From: Azorhizobium oxalatiphilum
GTDB taxonomy: Bacteria > Pseudomonadota > Alphaproteobacteria > Rhizobiales > Xanthobacteraceae
Length of the DNA: 64,000 nt
Direction of reading: 5' to 3'
Assembly (NCBI RefSeq): GCF_014635325.1
Contig: NZ_BMCT01000005.1
Coordinates: 372,001 to 436,000 of the forward strand
Each line of letters starts with the position of its first letter. Position 1 is the stretch's first letter. The notes below the pieces were generated by a model. That model had not been told where the DNA came from and did not search any database. It saw only the letters and a program-made list of their open reading frames with translations. Positions 1-12,652 of the stretch are shown here, one piece after another. Position numbers and translations under genes: made by a program.

Positions 1-693
1 GGGCGCATCGACAAGTCGTCCCTGACCCCCGGCGCGCTGGTGACGGCGAGCCAGACCACGGCGCTGACCACCATCCGCACCCTCGACCCCATGTTCGTGG
101 ACGTCACGCAATCCTCCACCAACCTGCTCAACCTGCGCGAGGCCATAGCGGCGGGCCGGGTGAAGCTCTCCGGCGCCAATGTGACGGTGCGGCTGAAGCT
201 GGAGAACGGCACCACCTATGACCAGCCGGGCCGGCTGGAATTCCGCGAGTCCTATGTGGACGAATCCACCGGCACCTACGGCCTGCGCGCCACCTTCCCC
301 AATCCCGAGCGGCTGCTGCTGCCGGGCATGTATGTGCGCGCCGTCATCGAGGAAGGCGTGGCGCAGAACAGCTTCCTGGTGCCCCAGCGCGCGGTGAGCC
401 ACAACACCAAGGGCGAGGCCACCGCCTGGTTCGTCACCGCCCAAGGTAAAGCTGAGCAGCGGGTCATCACCGTGCGCAGCAGCGTCGGCAACAACTGGCT
501 GGTGGATGCGGGCGTGAGCAACGGCGACCGCATCGTGGTGGAGGGCACGCAGCTCATCCGCGCGGGCGCGGAGGTGAGCCCGGTGGAGGTGATCATCGAC
601 GACACCACCGGCGAGGTGCGCGAGCACAAGGAGGGCGTGATCTCTCCCGATCAGCAGCCGGCGGGCACCATCCGCCCGGCAAAGGCGGGCTGA
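1..693 (+). CDS. RND efflux periplasmic adaptor, 5'-truncated
   Basis: The reading frame is open from the first base, so the protein begins before the window; 230 codons are visible. It is the C-terminal half of a membrane-fusion adaptor of the AcrA/MexA type. The text around GALVTASQTTALTTIRTLDP matches the beta-barrel region of that family, and VVEGTQLIRAGAEV lies near the membrane-proximal end. Such adaptors are lipid-anchored in the periplasm and link an inner-membrane pump to an outer-membrane channel. The stop codon is 6 bases before the pump gene, so the two are co-transcribed. An internal GTG at position 40 is not the real start. Substrate cannot be told from sequence. Confidence 0.93.
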   Translation, partial: GRIDKSSLTPGALVTASQTTALTTIRTLDPMFVDVTQSSTNLLNLREAIAAGRVKLSGANVTVRLKLENGTTYDQPGRLEFRESYVDESTGTYGLRATFPNPERLLLPGMYVRAVIEEGVAQNSFLVPQRAVSHNTKGEATAWFVTAQGKAEQRVITVRSSVGNNWLVDAGVSNGDRIVVEGTQLIRAGAEVSPVEVIIDDTTGEVREHKEGVISPDQQPAGTIRPAKAG

Positions 694-699
694 CGCGCC

Positions 700-3600
700 A
701 TGTCGAATTTCTTCATCGACCGGCCCATCTTCGCCTGGGTCATCGCCATCGTCATCATGCTCGGCGGCCTGCTGGCGCTGAACATGCTGCCCATCGCCCA
801 ATATCCGCAGATCGCCCCCACCACGGTGCGCATCACCGCCACCTATTCCGGCGCGGACGCGCAGACGGTGGAGAATTCGGTGACGAAGGTCATCGAGCAG
901 GGCCTCACCGGCATCGACAATCTCGACTACATGACCTCCACCTCCACCTCCACGGGGCAGGTGCAGATCAACGTCATCTTCACCAACGCCGCCGATCCCG
1001 ACGTGGCGCAGATGCAGGTGCAGAACAAGCTCCAGCTCGTCACCTCGCAGCTGCCGAGCGTGGTGCAGAGCACCGGCGTCACCGTCACCAAGGCCTCCAC
1101 CGGCTTCCTCATGGTGATGGCCTTCGTCTCCAAGGACGGCAAGCTCTCCTCCAACGACATCGCCGACTTCATCGACAGCAGCCTCGACGACACGCTGAAG
1201 CGCGTGGAAGGCGTGGGCGACACCCAGCTGTTCGGCGCCTCCTATGCCATGCGCATCTGGCTGGATCCGGACAAGCTGCAGAAATACAGCCTGATGCCGA
1301 GCGATGTGGCCACCGCCATCGAGGCGCAGAACACGCAGGTGTCCGCCGGCTCGCTGGGCGCGGTGCCGGCCCGCAAGGGCCAGCAGCTCAACGCCACCGT
1401 GACCTCGCGCAGCCGTCTCCAGACGCCGGAGCAGTTCCGCAACATCATCCTGAAGAGCACCAGCTCCGGCTCGCTGGTGCGGCTCAACGACGTGGCGACC
1501 GTGGAGCTGGGCGCGGAGAGCTACACCACCTCCTCGCTCTATAACGGCCAGCCGGCCTCGGGCCTCGCCATCAGCCTCGCCACCGGCGCCAACGCCATCT
1601 CGACGGCGCAGGGGGTGAAGGCGGCGGTGAACCGGCTCTCCGCCACCTTCCCCGAGGGGCTGGAGGTGGTCTATCCCTACGACACCACGCCGTTCGTGGA
1701 ACTGGCCATCGAGAAGGTGGTGCACACGCTGTTCGAGGCCATCGCCCTCGTCTTCATCGTGATGTTCGTCTTCCTCCAGAATTTCCGCGCCACCCTCATT
1801 CCCACCATCGCGGTGCCGGTGGTGCTGCTCGGCACGTTCGGCGTGCTGGAGCTGTTCGGCTATTCCATCAACACGCTCACCATGTTCGCCATGGTGCTGG
1901 CCATCGGCCTTCTGGTGGATGACGCCATCGTGGTGGTGGAGAATGTGGAACGCGTGATGGCGGAGGAGGGGCTCTCCCCCCGCGAGGCCACGCGCAAATC
2001 CATGGGCGAGATCACCGGCGCGCTGGTGGGCATTGCGCTGGTGCTCAGCGCGGTGTTCGTGCCCATGGCCTTTTTCGGCGGCTCGGTGGGCGTCATCTAC
2101 CGCCAGTTCTCCATCACCATCGTCTCGGCCATGGCGCTCTCCGTGGTGGTGGCCCTCGTGCTCACCCCCGCGCTCTGCGCGACCATGCTCAAGCCGCACA
2201 AGCCCGGCCACACGCCGAACCGCCTGTTCCGCTGGTTCAATCGCACGCTGGATCGCGGCACTGCGAGCTATGGCCGCTCCGCGGCGGGCATGATCCGGCG
2301 CCCGCGCCGGTTCGGGCTGGCCTTCCTGATCATCGTCGCCGGCATGGGGTGGATGTTCGCCAACCTCTCCAGCTCCTTCCTGCCGCAGGAGGATCAGGGC
2401 GCGCTGATGACCTCCATCCAGCTGCCTGTCGGCGCCACGCAGGACCGTACCCTGAAGGTGCTGGACCAGGTGAAGGACTATTATCTGAACGAGGAGAAGG
2501 ACGCGGTCGAAGGCGTGTTGCAGGTGGTGGGCTTCAACTTCGGCGGCTCCGGCCAGAACGTCGCCATGGCCTTCGTGGGCATGAAGCCGTTCGCCGAGCG
2601 CACCGATCCGCACCTCTCCGCGCAGGCGGTGGCGGGCCGGGCCATGGGCGCCTTCCGCAAGATCCGCGATGCCAGCGTGTTCGCGCTGGCCCCGCCCGCC
2701 ATTCAGGGCATGGGCCAGAGCAACGGCTTCGATTTCTATCTGCAGGACGTGAACGGTGCCGGCCACGAAAAGCTGGTTCAGGTGCGCAACCAGCTCCTCG
2801 GCATGGCGGCCGCCGACAAGCGGCTCGCCAATGTGCGCCCCAACGGACAGGAAGATGAGCCGCAGATCAATGTGGACATCGACCAGGAGAAGGCCAGTGC
2901 CCAGAACGTGGCTTTGGGCGATGTGAACGATACCCTCTCCACCGCCTGGGGCAGCCTCTATGTGAACGACTTCCTCGACCGGGGCCGCGTGAAGAAGGTC
3001 TATCTCCAGGGCAATCCGGATTCCCGCATGCAGCCGGAAGATCTGGGCAAATGGTACGTGCGCAATTCCGACGGCGACATGGTGCCCTTCTCTTCCTTCG
3101 CCAGCATGCGCTGGACCTTCGGTTCGCCGCGGCTGGAGCGCTTCAACGGCGCTTCGGCGGTGGAGATCCAGGGCGAGGCGGCGGCGGGTGTGTCGTCGGG
3201 CGATGCCATGGCGGCCATCAACGAGATCATGGCCAAGCTGCCGCCGGGCTATGCCCACCAGTGGGCGGGTCTGTCCAAGCAGGAGGTGCTCTCGGGCAAC
3301 CAGGCCATCTACCTTTATGCCATTTCGGTGCTGGTGGTCTTCCTGTGCCTGGCCGCGCTCTATGAGAGCTGGTCGGTGCCGTTCGCGGTCATGCTGTCGG
3401 TGCCCATCGGCATCTTCGGCGCGCTGGCGGCGGCGCTGCTGTTCGGGCAGTCCAACGACGTCTATTTCAAGGTCGGTCTGCTCACCACCATCGGCCTTGC
3501 GGCCAAGAACGCCATCCTGATCGTCGAGTTCGCCATGGAGCGGCAGAAGGAGGGCATGGCGCTGGTGGATGCCACCCTGATGGCTGCGCGCCAACGCCTG

Positions 3601-3876
3601 CGTCCGATCCTGATGACCTCGTTCGCCTTCATCCTCGGCGTGCTGCCGTTGGCGATCGCCACGGGCGCGGGCTCGGGCGCGCAGAATGCCATCGGCATCG
3701 GCGTGATGGGTGGCATGATCGCCTCCACCGTGATCGGCGTGCTGTTCGTGCCGCCGCTCTATGTGGTCGTGCGCAAGCTCACCGGCGGGCGCCACGCGGG
3801 GCAGGGCGATGCGGACAAGGCGGAGGGAGGGCACGAGCCCGAGGCGCTGCCGCCGCCCCAGCCCGGCCCGGCCTGA
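700..3876 (+). CDS. RND multidrug efflux pump, AcrB/MexB (HAE-1) type
   Basis: This 1058-residue protein has the full length of a hydrophobe/amphiphile efflux pump. It opens with [20 protein letters not shown], the classic HAE-1 first membrane helix. The proton-relay aspartates are present in helix 4 ([17 protein letters not shown], near residues 405-420), and a second helix bundle repeats the layout after residue 870. It should export drugs or other amphiphiles from the periplasm using the proton gradient. It follows its adaptor by 6 bases. No outer-membrane channel gene follows, so a TolC-like partner must be encoded elsewhere or upstream. The C-terminus is a long proline- and glutamate-rich tail. 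Confidence 0.95.
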   Translation: MSNFFIDRPIFAWVIAIVIMLGGLLALNMLPIAQYPQIAPTTVRITATYSGADAQTVENSVTKVIEQGLTGIDNLDYMTSTSTSTGQVQINVIFTNAADPDVAQMQVQNKLQLVTSQLPSVVQSTGVTVTKASTGFLMVMAFVSKDGKLSSNDIADFIDSSLDDTLKRVEGVGDTQLFGASYAMRIWLDPDKLQKYSLMPSDVATAIEAQNTQVSAGSLGAVPARKGQQLNATVTSRSRLQTPEQFRNIILKSTSSGSLVRLNDVATVELGAESYTTSSLYNGQPASGLAISLATGANAISTAQGVKAAVNRLSATFPEGLEVVYPYDTTPFVELAIEKVVHTLFEAIALVFIVMFVFLQNFRATLIPTIAVPVVLLGTFGVLELFGYSINTLTMFAMVLAIGLLVDDAIVVVENVERVMAEEGLSPREATRKSMGEITGALVGIALVLSAVFVPMAFFGGSVGVIYRQFSITIVSAMALSVVVALVLTPALCATMLKPHKPGHTPNRLFRWFNRTLDRGTASYGRSAAGMIRRPRRFGLAFLIIVAGMGWMFANLSSSFLPQEDQGALMTSIQLPVGATQDRTLKVLDQVKDYYLNEEKDAVEGVLQVVGFNFGGSGQNVAMAFVGMKPFAERTDPHLSAQAVAGRAMGAFRKIRDASVFALAPPAIQGMGQSNGFDFYLQDVNGAGHEKLVQVRNQLLGMAAADKRLANVRPNGQEDEPQINVDIDQEKASAQNVALGDVNDTLSTAWGSLYVNDFLDRGRVKKVYLQGNPDSRMQPEDLGKWYVRNSDGDMVPFSSFASMRWTFGSPRLERFNGASAVEIQGEAAAGVSSGDAMAAINEIMAKLPPGYAHQWAGLSKQEVLSGNQAIYLYAISVLVVFLCLAALYESWSVPFAVMLSVPIGIFGALAAALLFGQSNDVYFKVGLLTTIGLAAKNAILIVEFAMERQKEGMALVDATLMAARQRLRPILMTSFAFILGVLPLAIATGAGSGAQNAIGIGVMGGMIASTVIGVLFVPPLYVVVRKLTGGRHAGQGDADKAEGGHEPEALPPPQPGPA

Positions 3877-3905
3877 CCAGCCGCGCCATTCCCTGAAACG
3901 ACCAG

Positions 3906-3935
3906 CCGGCCGGGGCCTCCCCGGCCGGTTTTTTT
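3906..3935 (+). terminator. Rho-independent terminator after RND operon
   Basis: A perfect 10-bp stem (CCGGCCGGGG / CCCCGGCCGG, 3-base loop) is followed directly by seven T residues. It lies 30 bases after the pump stop codon and ends the efflux operon before the kdp region. Confidence 0.9.
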
Positions 3936-4020
3936 ATGCCCCAAAGCGCCCTTGGGGCTGTTCCGGCCGCATGATCCTTATGCGGCAAACGCAGGCCGCA
4001 TATGGGCCCGCGCCGGCCTC

Positions 4021-4037
4021 TTTATGCATTCCTTATG
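4021..4037 (+). promoter_or_regulatory. Possible KdpE-type operator upstream of kdp operon
   Basis: TTTATG-N5-CTTATG is a direct repeat of T-rich half-sites about 130 bases before the first kdp reading frame. It loosely resembles the TTTATA-type repeats bound by KdpE in E. coli. The rest of the roughly 290-base gap shows nothing else clear. This is a weak inference from motif likeness and position only. Confidence 0.22.
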
Positions 4038-4169
4038 GAATCGAGGCGCTTTCCGCATCGCATGCTTACCGCCCTCGGACCTAGAGCAGGTCGTGCAGAC
4101 GCGTGTCGGGATTCCGCATCCGGAATGACGACCAACGCGCGCTCGTTCTGGCCTCCCAGGAGGTGTCCC

Positions 4170-4253
4170 ATGGCCGACGTCATTTATCTTCTCATCGTCA
4201 TCGCCTTCTTCGCCCTCATGACGGCCTACGCCCGCTGGGCGACCAAAGCCTGA
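4170..4253 (+). CDS. 27-residue membrane microprotein at head of kdp operon
   Basis: MADVIYLLIVIAFFALMTAY followed by ARWATKA is a single predicted membrane helix with a basic C-terminal end. A strong ribosome site (CAGGAGG, 5 bases before ATG) supports translation. The stop is 11 bases before kdpF. Short helices of this kind sit before kdpF in other alphaproteobacterial kdp operons as I recall, which suggests a second small subunit or stabiliser of the KdpFABC complex. I do not know a characterised function. It is distinct from KdpF, which follows as its own gene. Confidence 0.7.
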   Translation: MADVIYLLIVIAFFALMTAYARWATKA

Positions 4254-4264
4254 AAGGCGTGACC

Positions 4265-4351
4265 ATGTTCGCACTCAGTCTCGGCGCCGCCGTCTCCATC
4301 GGCCTCGCGCTCTATCTCCTGACCGCGCTGATCCGGCCCGAGCGGTTCTGA
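4265..4351 (+). CDS. kdpF: K+-transporting ATPase subunit KdpF
   Basis: The 28-residue product [28 protein letters not shown] is one membrane helix ending in the R-P-E-(R/K)-F signature of KdpF. In E. coli KdpF stabilises the KdpFABC potassium pump in the inner membrane. Length and position directly before kdpA fit the family. The start is ATG at 4265 in the context GGCGTGACC; longer upstream extensions in this frame run through the preceding microprotein gene and are rejected. Confidence 0.9.
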   Translation: MFALSLGAAVSIGLALYLLTALIRPERF

Positions 4352-4391
4352 ACCGTTCCGCCGCCTCTTCCAATCGAAAGACCGCATCGCC

Positions 4392-6101
4392 ATGACCTCC
4401 AACGGCTGGCTCCAGATCATCCTGCTGTTCGCAGTGGTGATCCTCACCGCCATTCCCCTCGGCCGCTACATGGCCCGCGTCTATGCGGGCGAGCGGACCT
4501 TCCTCTCAGCCGTCCTCGGCCCCGTTGAGCGGCTGCTCTACGGGGCGGCAGGCGTGGACCCCAGAAACGAGCAGGGCTGGCTCGGCTACACACTCGCCAT
4601 GCTGCTGTTCAACGGCCTCGGCGTGCTGCTGCTGTTCGCGCTCCTGCGCTTCCAGGGCCTGCTGCCGTGGAACCCGCAGGGCTTTTCCGGCCTCTCGGCT
4701 GACCTTGCCTTCAACACGGCGGTGAGCTTCGTCACCAATACCAACTGGCAGTCCTATGCGGGCGAAGCCACCATGAGCAATTTCAGCCAGATGGTGGGCC
4801 TCACGGTGCAGAACTTCCTTTCTGCTGCCACCGGCCTTGCCCTCGCCATCGCGCTGGTGCGCGGCTTTGCCCGCTCCAATGCCAAGGCGGTGGGAAATTT
4901 CTTCGTCGATATGACGCGCTCCACCCTCTACATCCTGTTGCCGCTGGCCCTCGTCACCGCCGTGGCGCTCATCGCCATGGGCATGCCGCAGACGCTGGAC
5001 GGGCAGGTGGCCGCCACCACGCTCGACGGCGCGCAGCAGACCATCGCGGTCGGCCCGGTGGCCTCGCAGATCGCCATCAAGCAGCTGGGCACCAATGGCG
5101 GCGGCTTCTTCAACGCCAATGCCGCCCATCCGTTCGAGAACCCCACCGCGCTCACCAACATGCTTCAGGTCTGGCAGATGCTGGTGATCTCGGTGGCTAT
5201 CGTCTTCGCCTTCGGCCAGCTGGTGGGCGACAAGCGGCAGGGCCATGCGCTCCTCGCCGCCATGCTCATCCTGCTGGTGTCGGGCGTCGCCATCGCCTAT
5301 TGGGCCGAGGCCGCCGGCACGCCGACGCTGATGGCTGCCGGGCTCGATCCGGCGGGTGGCAACATGGAAGGCAAGGAGGTCCGCTTCGGGCTCGGCCTGT
5401 CCGCGCTGTGGGCGGCTGTGACCACTGGCCTGTCCACCGGCTCGGTGAACGCCATGCACGGCTCCTTCACGCCCATCGGCGGTCTTGTTCCCCTCGTGCT
5501 CATCAAGCTCGGCGAGATCCTGCCGGGCGGCGTGGGATCCGGCCTCTACGGCATGCTGGTCATGGCCATCATCGCCGTGTTCGTGGCCGGCCTCATGGTG
5601 GGCCGCACGCCGGAATATCTGGGCAAGAAGATCGAGGCCAGGGAAGTGAAGATGGCGATCCTCGCCGTTCTTATCCTCCCCCTGGCGGTGCTGGGCTTCT
5701 CGGGCGTCTCCGCCGTGCTGCCCGATGCGCTGGCCGGCGTCGGCAATGCCGGCCCCCATGGCCTCAGCGAGATCCTCTATGCCTATGCCTCGGGCGCCGG
5801 CAACAACGGCTCGGCCTTCGCTTCGCTGAGCGCGAATACCCCCTGGTACAACACGACCATCGGCTTTGCCATGCTGCTCGGCCGCTTCGCCTACATCGTG
5901 CCGATGATGGCGATCGCAGGCTCACTTGCGGCCAAGACACGCCTTGCCGCTTCCAGCGGCACCTTCCCCACCCATGGCCCGCTGTTCGTGGGCCTGCTCA
6001 TCGGCGTCATCCTCATTCTCGGCGGTCTCCAGTTCTTCCCGGCCTTCGCCCTCGGCCCCATCGCCGAGCAGGTGCAGATGCTGGCCGGCAAGACTTTCTG
6101 A
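4392..6101 (+). CDS. kdpA: K+-transporting ATPase subunit A (channel subunit)
   Basis: This 569-residue integral membrane protein forms the potassium-selective path of the high-affinity Kdp pump. Family signatures are visible: [13 protein letters not shown] and [21 protein letters not shown] (the latter containing a selectivity-filter loop), and [14 protein letters not shown] near residues 455-475. About ten membrane helices are evident. It lies 40 bases after kdpF and 21 bases before kdpB, in one operon. The length is close to that of E. coli KdpA (557). Confidence 0.98.
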   Translation: MTSNGWLQIILLFAVVILTAIPLGRYMARVYAGERTFLSAVLGPVERLLYGAAGVDPRNEQGWLGYTLAMLLFNGLGVLLLFALLRFQGLLPWNPQGFSGLSADLAFNTAVSFVTNTNWQSYAGEATMSNFSQMVGLTVQNFLSAATGLALAIALVRGFARSNAKAVGNFFVDMTRSTLYILLPLALVTAVALIAMGMPQTLDGQVAATTLDGAQQTIAVGPVASQIAIKQLGTNGGGFFNANAAHPFENPTALTNMLQVWQMLVISVAIVFAFGQLVGDKRQGHALLAAMLILLVSGVAIAYWAEAAGTPTLMAAGLDPAGGNMEGKEVRFGLGLSALWAAVTTGLSTGSVNAMHGSFTPIGGLVPLVLIKLGEILPGGVGSGLYGMLVMAIIAVFVAGLMVGRTPEYLGKKIEAREVKMAILAVLILPLAVLGFSGVSAVLPDALAGVGNAGPHGLSEILYAYASGAGNNGSAFASLSANTPWYNTTIGFAMLLGRFAYIVPMMAIAGSLAAKTRLAASSGTFPTHGPLFVGLLIGVILILGGLQFFPAFALGPIAEQVQMLAGKTF

Positions 6102-6122
6102 ACGCGGAGCGGAGTTCATCCC

Positions 6123-8204
<2,082 letters not shown>

Positions 8205-8224
8205 TCCTGCCGAAGGAGGCAGAC

Positions 8225-8791
8225 ATGATCTCTCAACTTCGCCCCGCGCTCGTGATGCTCCTGGCCTTCACCGCGCTCACCGGCTTTGCCTATCCTCTCG
8301 CCGTCACCGGCATCGGGCAGGCGGCTTTCCCCGCCGCTGCCAACGGCAGCCTCATCACCCGTGGCGACGGCACGGTGGTGGGCTCGGCCCTCATCGGCCA
8401 GAAGACGGAAGGCCCGCTGTATTTCCATCCCCGTCCCTCGGCGGCGGGGGAGGGCTATGATGCGGCAGCTTCCTCCGGCTCCAACCTCGCCCCTACCTCG
8501 CAGAAGCTCAAGGACCGCATCGACGCGGACGCCAAGGCCCTGCGCGACGAGGGCGTGACGGGCGCCATCCCGGCCGATGCCGTGACCACGTCGGGCAGCG
8601 GCCTCGATCCGCACATCTCGCCGGACTATGCGCTGGATCAGGTGGCGCGCGTGGCCAAGGCCCGCAATGTGCCAGCCGACAGGGTGCGCGCGCTGGTGGA
8701 GCAGATGACCGAGGGGCGCGAGCTCGGCGTGTTCGGCGAGCCCCGCGTCAATGTGCTGAAGCTCAACCTCGCGCTGGATGCGGGGAAGTAG
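8225..8791 (+). CDS. kdpC: K+-transporting ATPase subunit C
   Basis: The 188-residue product has one N-terminal membrane helix ([20 protein letters not shown]) and a soluble domain carrying family motifs: LIGQ near residue 57, [17 protein letters not shown] and DPHISPDYA. KdpC assembles with KdpA and KdpB and raises the affinity for ATP. A good ribosome site (GAAGGAGG) lies before the ATG. It is followed by a 111-base gap containing a REP hairpin, then kdpD. Confidence 0.97.
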   Translation: MISQLRPALVMLLAFTALTGFAYPLAVTGIGQAAFPAAANGSLITRGDGTVVGSALIGQKTEGPLYFHPRPSAAGEGYDAAASSGSNLAPTSQKLKDRIDADAKALRDEGVTGAIPADAVTTSGSGLDPHISPDYALDQVARVAKARNVPADRVRALVEQMTEGRELGVFGEPRVNVLKLNLALDAGK

Positions 8792-8836
8792 CGGGCCGTT
8801 CCCCGCGAGACCCCGCTTTGCCGTATAAGAACTTCA

Positions 8837-8860
8837 CCCTCTCCCGCACGCGGGGGAGGG
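8837..8860. repeat. REP-type hairpin between kdpC and kdpD
   Basis: CCCTCTCCCGCACGCGGGGG followed by AGGG is one member of the window's CCCTCTCCCGC/GCGGGGGAGGG palindrome family (others near 39706, 39797, 51810 and 57947). Placed between kdpC and the sensor gene, it could lower sensor expression relative to the pump by stalling transcription or protecting the upstream mRNA. That role is an inference. Confidence 0.75.
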
Positions 8861-8902
8861 TCGTCGCGTTGCGAGATCTCGCGTTGAAGGAGACGAGGCC
8901 CG

Positions 8903-11620
8903 ATGCCTCAGGAGGACAAGCCGCGCGCATCCCCCGATGCCCTGCTCGCCATGGCCGAGCGTGAGGGCAAGGGGCGCTTGCGCGTGTTCCTCGGCGCGGC
9001 CCCCGGCGTGGGGAAGACCTACGCGATGCTGCAGGCCGCCCGTGCCGCGCAGGACAGCGGGCTCGACGTGGTGGTCGGCATCGTGGAAACCCACGGCCGC
9101 CGCGAGACCGAAGGCATGCTGGAGGGCCTCGCCGTCCTGCCGCGTCGGAGCATTCCCTATCGCGGCCGCCTCGTGCCGGAGTTCGATCTGGAGGGCGCGC
9201 TCGCCCGCCGTCCGAAACTGCTGCTGGTGGACGAATACGCCCATTCCAACGTGCCCGGCAGCCAGCATCCCAAGCGCTGGCAGGATGTGGAAGACCTGCT
9301 GGACGCCGGCATCGATGTCTGGACCACGCTCAACATCCAGCATGTGGAGAGCCTGAACGAGGTGGTCCAGCGCATCACCGGCGTGCGCGTGCGCGAGACG
9401 GTGCCCGACACCGCCGTGCAGGAGGCGGACGAGGTGGTGATGGTGGACCTGCCGCCGGACGAGCTGCTCAAGCGGCTCGCCGAGGGCAAGGTCTATGTGC
9501 AGGACACCGCCGCCCGCGCCATCGAGCGCTTCTTCAAACCCACCAACCTCACCGCCTTGCGCGAGCTGGCGCTGCGCCGGGTCGCCGCCCGCGTGGACAG
9601 CGACCTGCTGGAGCATATGCAGAGCGGCGCCATCGAGGGGCCGTGGGCGGCGGGCGAGCGCATTCTCGTCTGCGTCGGCCCCGATGCCTCGGCAGAACGG
9701 GTGGTGCGCGAGGCCAAGCGCCTCGCGGATCTGGCCGATGCGCCGTGGTTCGCCGTCACCGTGGAGCGCCCCGGCACCCAACCCAACGCCAGGGACCGCG
9801 CTCTGGTGGATGCGGCCCTGCGTCTCGCCGAAAGCCTCGGTGCGGAAACGCGGGCGCTGGTGGGCAGCGACATCGTGGATGAGGTGCTGAAAGTCGCGCG
9901 CTTCGAGAATGTGACGCAGATCGTGGTGTCGCGGGCGCGGCCCTCGCGTCTGTCGCGGCCCTTCGTGCGCACGCTGGCCGATGCGCTGGTGCGCGAGGCG
10001 GGCGGCATCTCCGTGCATGTGCTCACCTTCGCGGAAGGCGACGAGGCCGCCCCCCGCCGCCGCACGCCGCCGGTGGGCGGGCTGGATGGCTATGTGGCTG
10101 CCAGCATGGCGGTGGCGGTGGCGGTTCTGGTGGGCGAAGGGCTCACCGAATATGTGGCTCTGCCCAACGTTTCCATGATCTTCCTCCTGGCGGTGCTGAT
10201 GCCGGCGCTGTTCTACGGCGTTTGGCCGGCGGTGTTCGCCTCGCTGCTCTCCGCTGCCGCCTACAATTACTTCTTCATCAACCCCTTCTATACCTTCACC
10301 ATTGCCCGGCCGCACGAGGTGCTGGCCTTCGTCATCTTCCTGTTCATCGCCGTGCTCATTTCCGCCGTCGGCGGGCGCGCGCGCGAGCAGGCAAAAGCGG
10401 CCGCGCAGCGGGTGCGGGCGGGGCGGCGGCTCTATGAATTCACCCGCAAACTGTCCTCTCTGGCCGACACCAACGATGTGGCGGCGGGCGCGGCGTCCGA
10501 GATCCACGCCATCCTCGCCCGCGCGGCGGTGGTGCTGGTGCAGCGGCCCAACGCGCAGAAGGGGCCGGACGAGGAGCTGCATCTGGCCGCCGCATGGCCC
10601 CCGGAGGACCGGCTGGACACCGCCTCGCTGAGCGCCGCCCGCTGGGCCTATGAGAAGGGCGAGCCGGCCGGTGCGCGAACCGGCACGCTGCCGAGTGTGC
10701 CCTGGCTGTTCGTGCCGCTGAAATCCCGGCAGGGCATCGTGGGCGTCATCGGCCTTGAGGCGGCGGGCGAGCCGCTGGACCCGGAGGCCCGCGTGCTGCT
10801 GGATACGCTGGCGGACCAGACCGCCTCCGCGCTCGACCGCGCCACGCTGGCGGGCGAGATGGCGGACGTGCGCAGCGCGGCGGAAGCCGAGCGGGTGCGC
10901 AACATCCTGCTCGCCTCCATCAGCCACGATTTCCGCACCCCGCTGTCCTCCATCCTCGGGGCCTCTTCCAGCCTGATCGAATATGGCGGTCGGCTCGATC
11001 CCGCCCAGAGCCGCGACCTGCTGGCCCAGATCCGCGAGGAGGCCGAGCATCTGGACGGCATGGTGCGCAACCTGCTCTCCATGACCCGGCTGGAAGCCGG
11101 CGCGCTTGATCTGCGCCGCGACTGGGTGGATGTGGGCGAGGTGGTGAATCAGGCGGTCGCTACGGCCAGACGAAGGGGCGCCACCCAGCGCTTCACTGTT
11201 GAGCTGGAACCGGGTCTGCCGCTGGTGCAGGCGGATCAGATCCTGCTCAATCAGGTGCTGGCCAACGTGGTGGGCAATGCGGTGCGCTATGCCGGGCCGG
11301 CCGCGGGCATCAACGTGGCGGCGGCGCGGGCGGGGCAAGGCGTCGAGGTTTCCGTCACCGACACCGGCCCCGGCGTGCCGGCCGGCCTTCTTGAGCATGT
11401 GTTCGAGAAATTCGTCCGCGCCGCCTCCGATGGCCGTGGGGCCGGGCTGGCCGATGGCGGGGAGGGGGCGGGCTTGGGCCTTGCCATCGCCAAGGGCATC
11501 GTGGAAGCCCATGGCGGCAGCATCCGCGCCGAAAGCCCGGTGCCCGGCAAGGGCTCGGGGTTGCGCGTTATCTTTTCCCTGCCCGTTGGGCAGATGGCAG
11601 AGCCGGAGACCGGCGCATGA
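8903..11620 (+). CDS. kdpD: Sensor histidine kinase KdpD
   Basis: This 905-residue sensor controls kdp expression in response to potassium limitation or osmotic stress. Domain order: cytoplasmic KdpD domain with Walker A GAAPGVGKT (residues 31-39), universal-stress-like domain (about 250-370), four membrane helices (about 395-495), GAF-like region, then the kinase core. The phosphorylated histidine is H675 in SISHDFRTPLSSILG, and the ATP-binding N, G1 and G2 boxes follow (NVVGNAVRYAG, DTGPGVP, GEGAGLGLAIAKGIVEAHGG). The stop overlaps the kdpE start by ATGA, implying translational coupling. Confidence 0.97.
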   Translation: MPQEDKPRASPDALLAMAEREGKGRLRVFLGAAPGVGKTYAMLQAARAAQDSGLDVVVGIVETHGRRETEGMLEGLAVLPRRSIPYRGRLVPEFDLEGALARRPKLLLVDEYAHSNVPGSQHPKRWQDVEDLLDAGIDVWTTLNIQHVESLNEVVQRITGVRVRETVPDTAVQEADEVVMVDLPPDELLKRLAEGKVYVQDTAARAIERFFKPTNLTALRELALRRVAARVDSDLLEHMQSGAIEGPWAAGERILVCVGPDASAERVVREAKRLADLADAPWFAVTVERPGTQPNARDRALVDAALRLAESLGAETRALVGSDIVDEVLKVARFENVTQIVVSRARPSRLSRPFVRTLADALVREAGGISVHVLTFAEGDEAAPRRRTPPVGGLDGYVAASMAVAVAVLVGEGLTEYVALPNVSMIFLLAVLMPALFYGVWPAVFASLLSAAAYNYFFINPFYTFTIARPHEVLAFVIFLFIAVLISAVGGRAREQAKAAAQRVRAGRRLYEFTRKLSSLADTNDVAAGAASEIHAILARAAVVLVQRPNAQKGPDEELHLAAAWPPEDRLDTASLSAARWAYEKGEPAGARTGTLPSVPWLFVPLKSRQGIVGVIGLEAAGEPLDPEARVLLDTLADQTASALDRATLAGEMADVRSAAEAERVRNILLASISHDFRTPLSSILGASSSLIEYGGRLDPAQSRDLLAQIREEAEHLDGMVRNLLSMTRLEAGALDLRRDWVDVGEVVNQAVATARRRGATQRFTVELEPGLPLVQADQILLNQVLANVVGNAVRYAGPAAGINVAAARAGQGVEVSVTDTGPGVPAGLLEHVFEKFVRAASDGRGAGLADGGEGAGLGLAIAKGIVEAHGGSIRAESPVPGKGSGLRVIFSLPVGQMAEPETGA

Positions 11621-12303
11621 ATGATCCGCGTATTCTCGTGGTGGATGACGAACCCGCCATCCATCGCTTCCTCACCCCGGCACTGTCCGCCGCCGGCTAT
11701 CACGTGGACCGGGCCGATGACGGGGCCGGCGCGCTGCGCGCCATCGCCACCCATCCGCCGGACGCGGTGCTGCTGGATCTCGGCCTGCCGGACATGGATG
11801 GCAAGGAGGTGATCGCCCGCGTGCGCCAGTTCTCCCGCGTGCCGGTGATCGTGCTCTCGGCCCGCGATCGCGAGGCGGAGAAGATCGAGGCGCTGGATCT
11901 CGGGGCGGATGATTTCGTCAACAAGCCGTTTGGCGTGGGCGAGCTGATGGCCCGCATCCGCGCGGCGTTGCGCCAGAGGGGCGGGGAGCAGGCGCAGGTC
12001 GAGGCGGTGCTGCGCGTCGGCCCGCTGGAGATCGACCGGCCGCGCCACCGGGTGACGCGGGACGGGGAGGAGATCAAGCTCACCCCGAAGGAGTTCGACC
12101 TTCTGGCCTATCTCGCCCGCCATCCCGGCAAGGTGCTGACCCATCGCCAGATCCTTGGCGCGGTGTGGGGCCCGGCGCATGTGGAAGACACGCAATATCT
12201 GCGCGTCTATGTGGGCCAGTTGCGCCAGCGGCTGGAGGCGGAGCCGGCGGCCCCCACCCTGATCCTCACCGAGCCGGGCATCGGCTACCGGATGGCGGAA
12301 TAG
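11617..12303 (+). CDS. kdpE: Response regulator KdpE
   Basis: A 228-residue OmpR/PhoB-type regulator. The receiver domain has the acidic pair D10-D11 and the phospho-acceptor D54 in VLLDLGLPD; the C-terminal winged helix contains LTPKEFDLLAYLARHPGKVLT-like sequence and ends in EPGIGYRMAE. It is the partner of KdpD, overlapping it by four bases, and should activate the kdp operon when phosphorylated. Length and layout are normal for the family. Confidence 0.97.
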   Translation: MNDPRILVVDDEPAIHRFLTPALSAAGYHVDRADDGAGALRAIATHPPDAVLLDLGLPDMDGKEVIARVRQFSRVPVIVLSARDREAEKIEALDLGADDFVNKPFGVGELMARIRAALRQRGGEQAQVEAVLRVGPLEIDRPRHRVTRDGEEIKLTPKEFDLLAYLARHPGKVLTHRQILGAVWGPAHVEDTQYLRVYVGQLRQRLEAEPAAPTLILTEPGIGYRMAE

Positions 12304-12348
12304 GGGCGGCTTGATCCCATTCCCCTGCCATCCCATGTATGTTGCATC

Positions 12349-12558
12349 ATGCTCTGCGCCGAATGCCCCCGCTGCCACCGCCGTTCCATCCTCGGCAAGC
12401 CGTCTGCCGACATCACCGACCAGACGGCGCCCGAGCCGCCGGCGGGCGCCAAGCTGCGCTGTGACTTCTGTGGCTCCAAGAATGTGAAGCTGATCCGCTT
12501 CGATTCCCCCATGGAAGCCCTGCGTTTCGCCAATACGCGCGGCACCACCCAGAACTGA
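12349..12558 (+). CDS. Small zinc-ribbon-like protein
   Basis: The 69-residue product contains two CxxC pairs, CPRCH near residue 6 and CDFCGSKN near residue 38, the spacing expected of a single zinc ribbon. There is no signal peptide or membrane helix. It starts 45 bases after kdpE and may be transcribed with it. I do not recognise a named family. Four metal-ligand cysteines suggest a small metal-binding or nucleic-acid-binding protein. An opposite-strand frame covers the same bases but shows no family features. Confidence 0.6.
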   Translation: MLCAECPRCHRRSILGKPSADITDQTAPEPPAGAKLRCDFCGSKNVKLIRFDSPMEALRFANTRGTTQN

Positions 12559-12652
12559 GCCGGCACGAAATCGTCGCGGACCCAACGTGACCTTGGCAAC
12601 TCAAACGCATCTGCGGCGTTGAGTTGCCAGAACTCACGGGACTGGGACCGCC

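Noticed and set aside
8834-11512. 892-codon minus-strand frame over kdpD
   Set aside because: Antisense shadow of a complete sensor kinase; no domain and no ribosome site.
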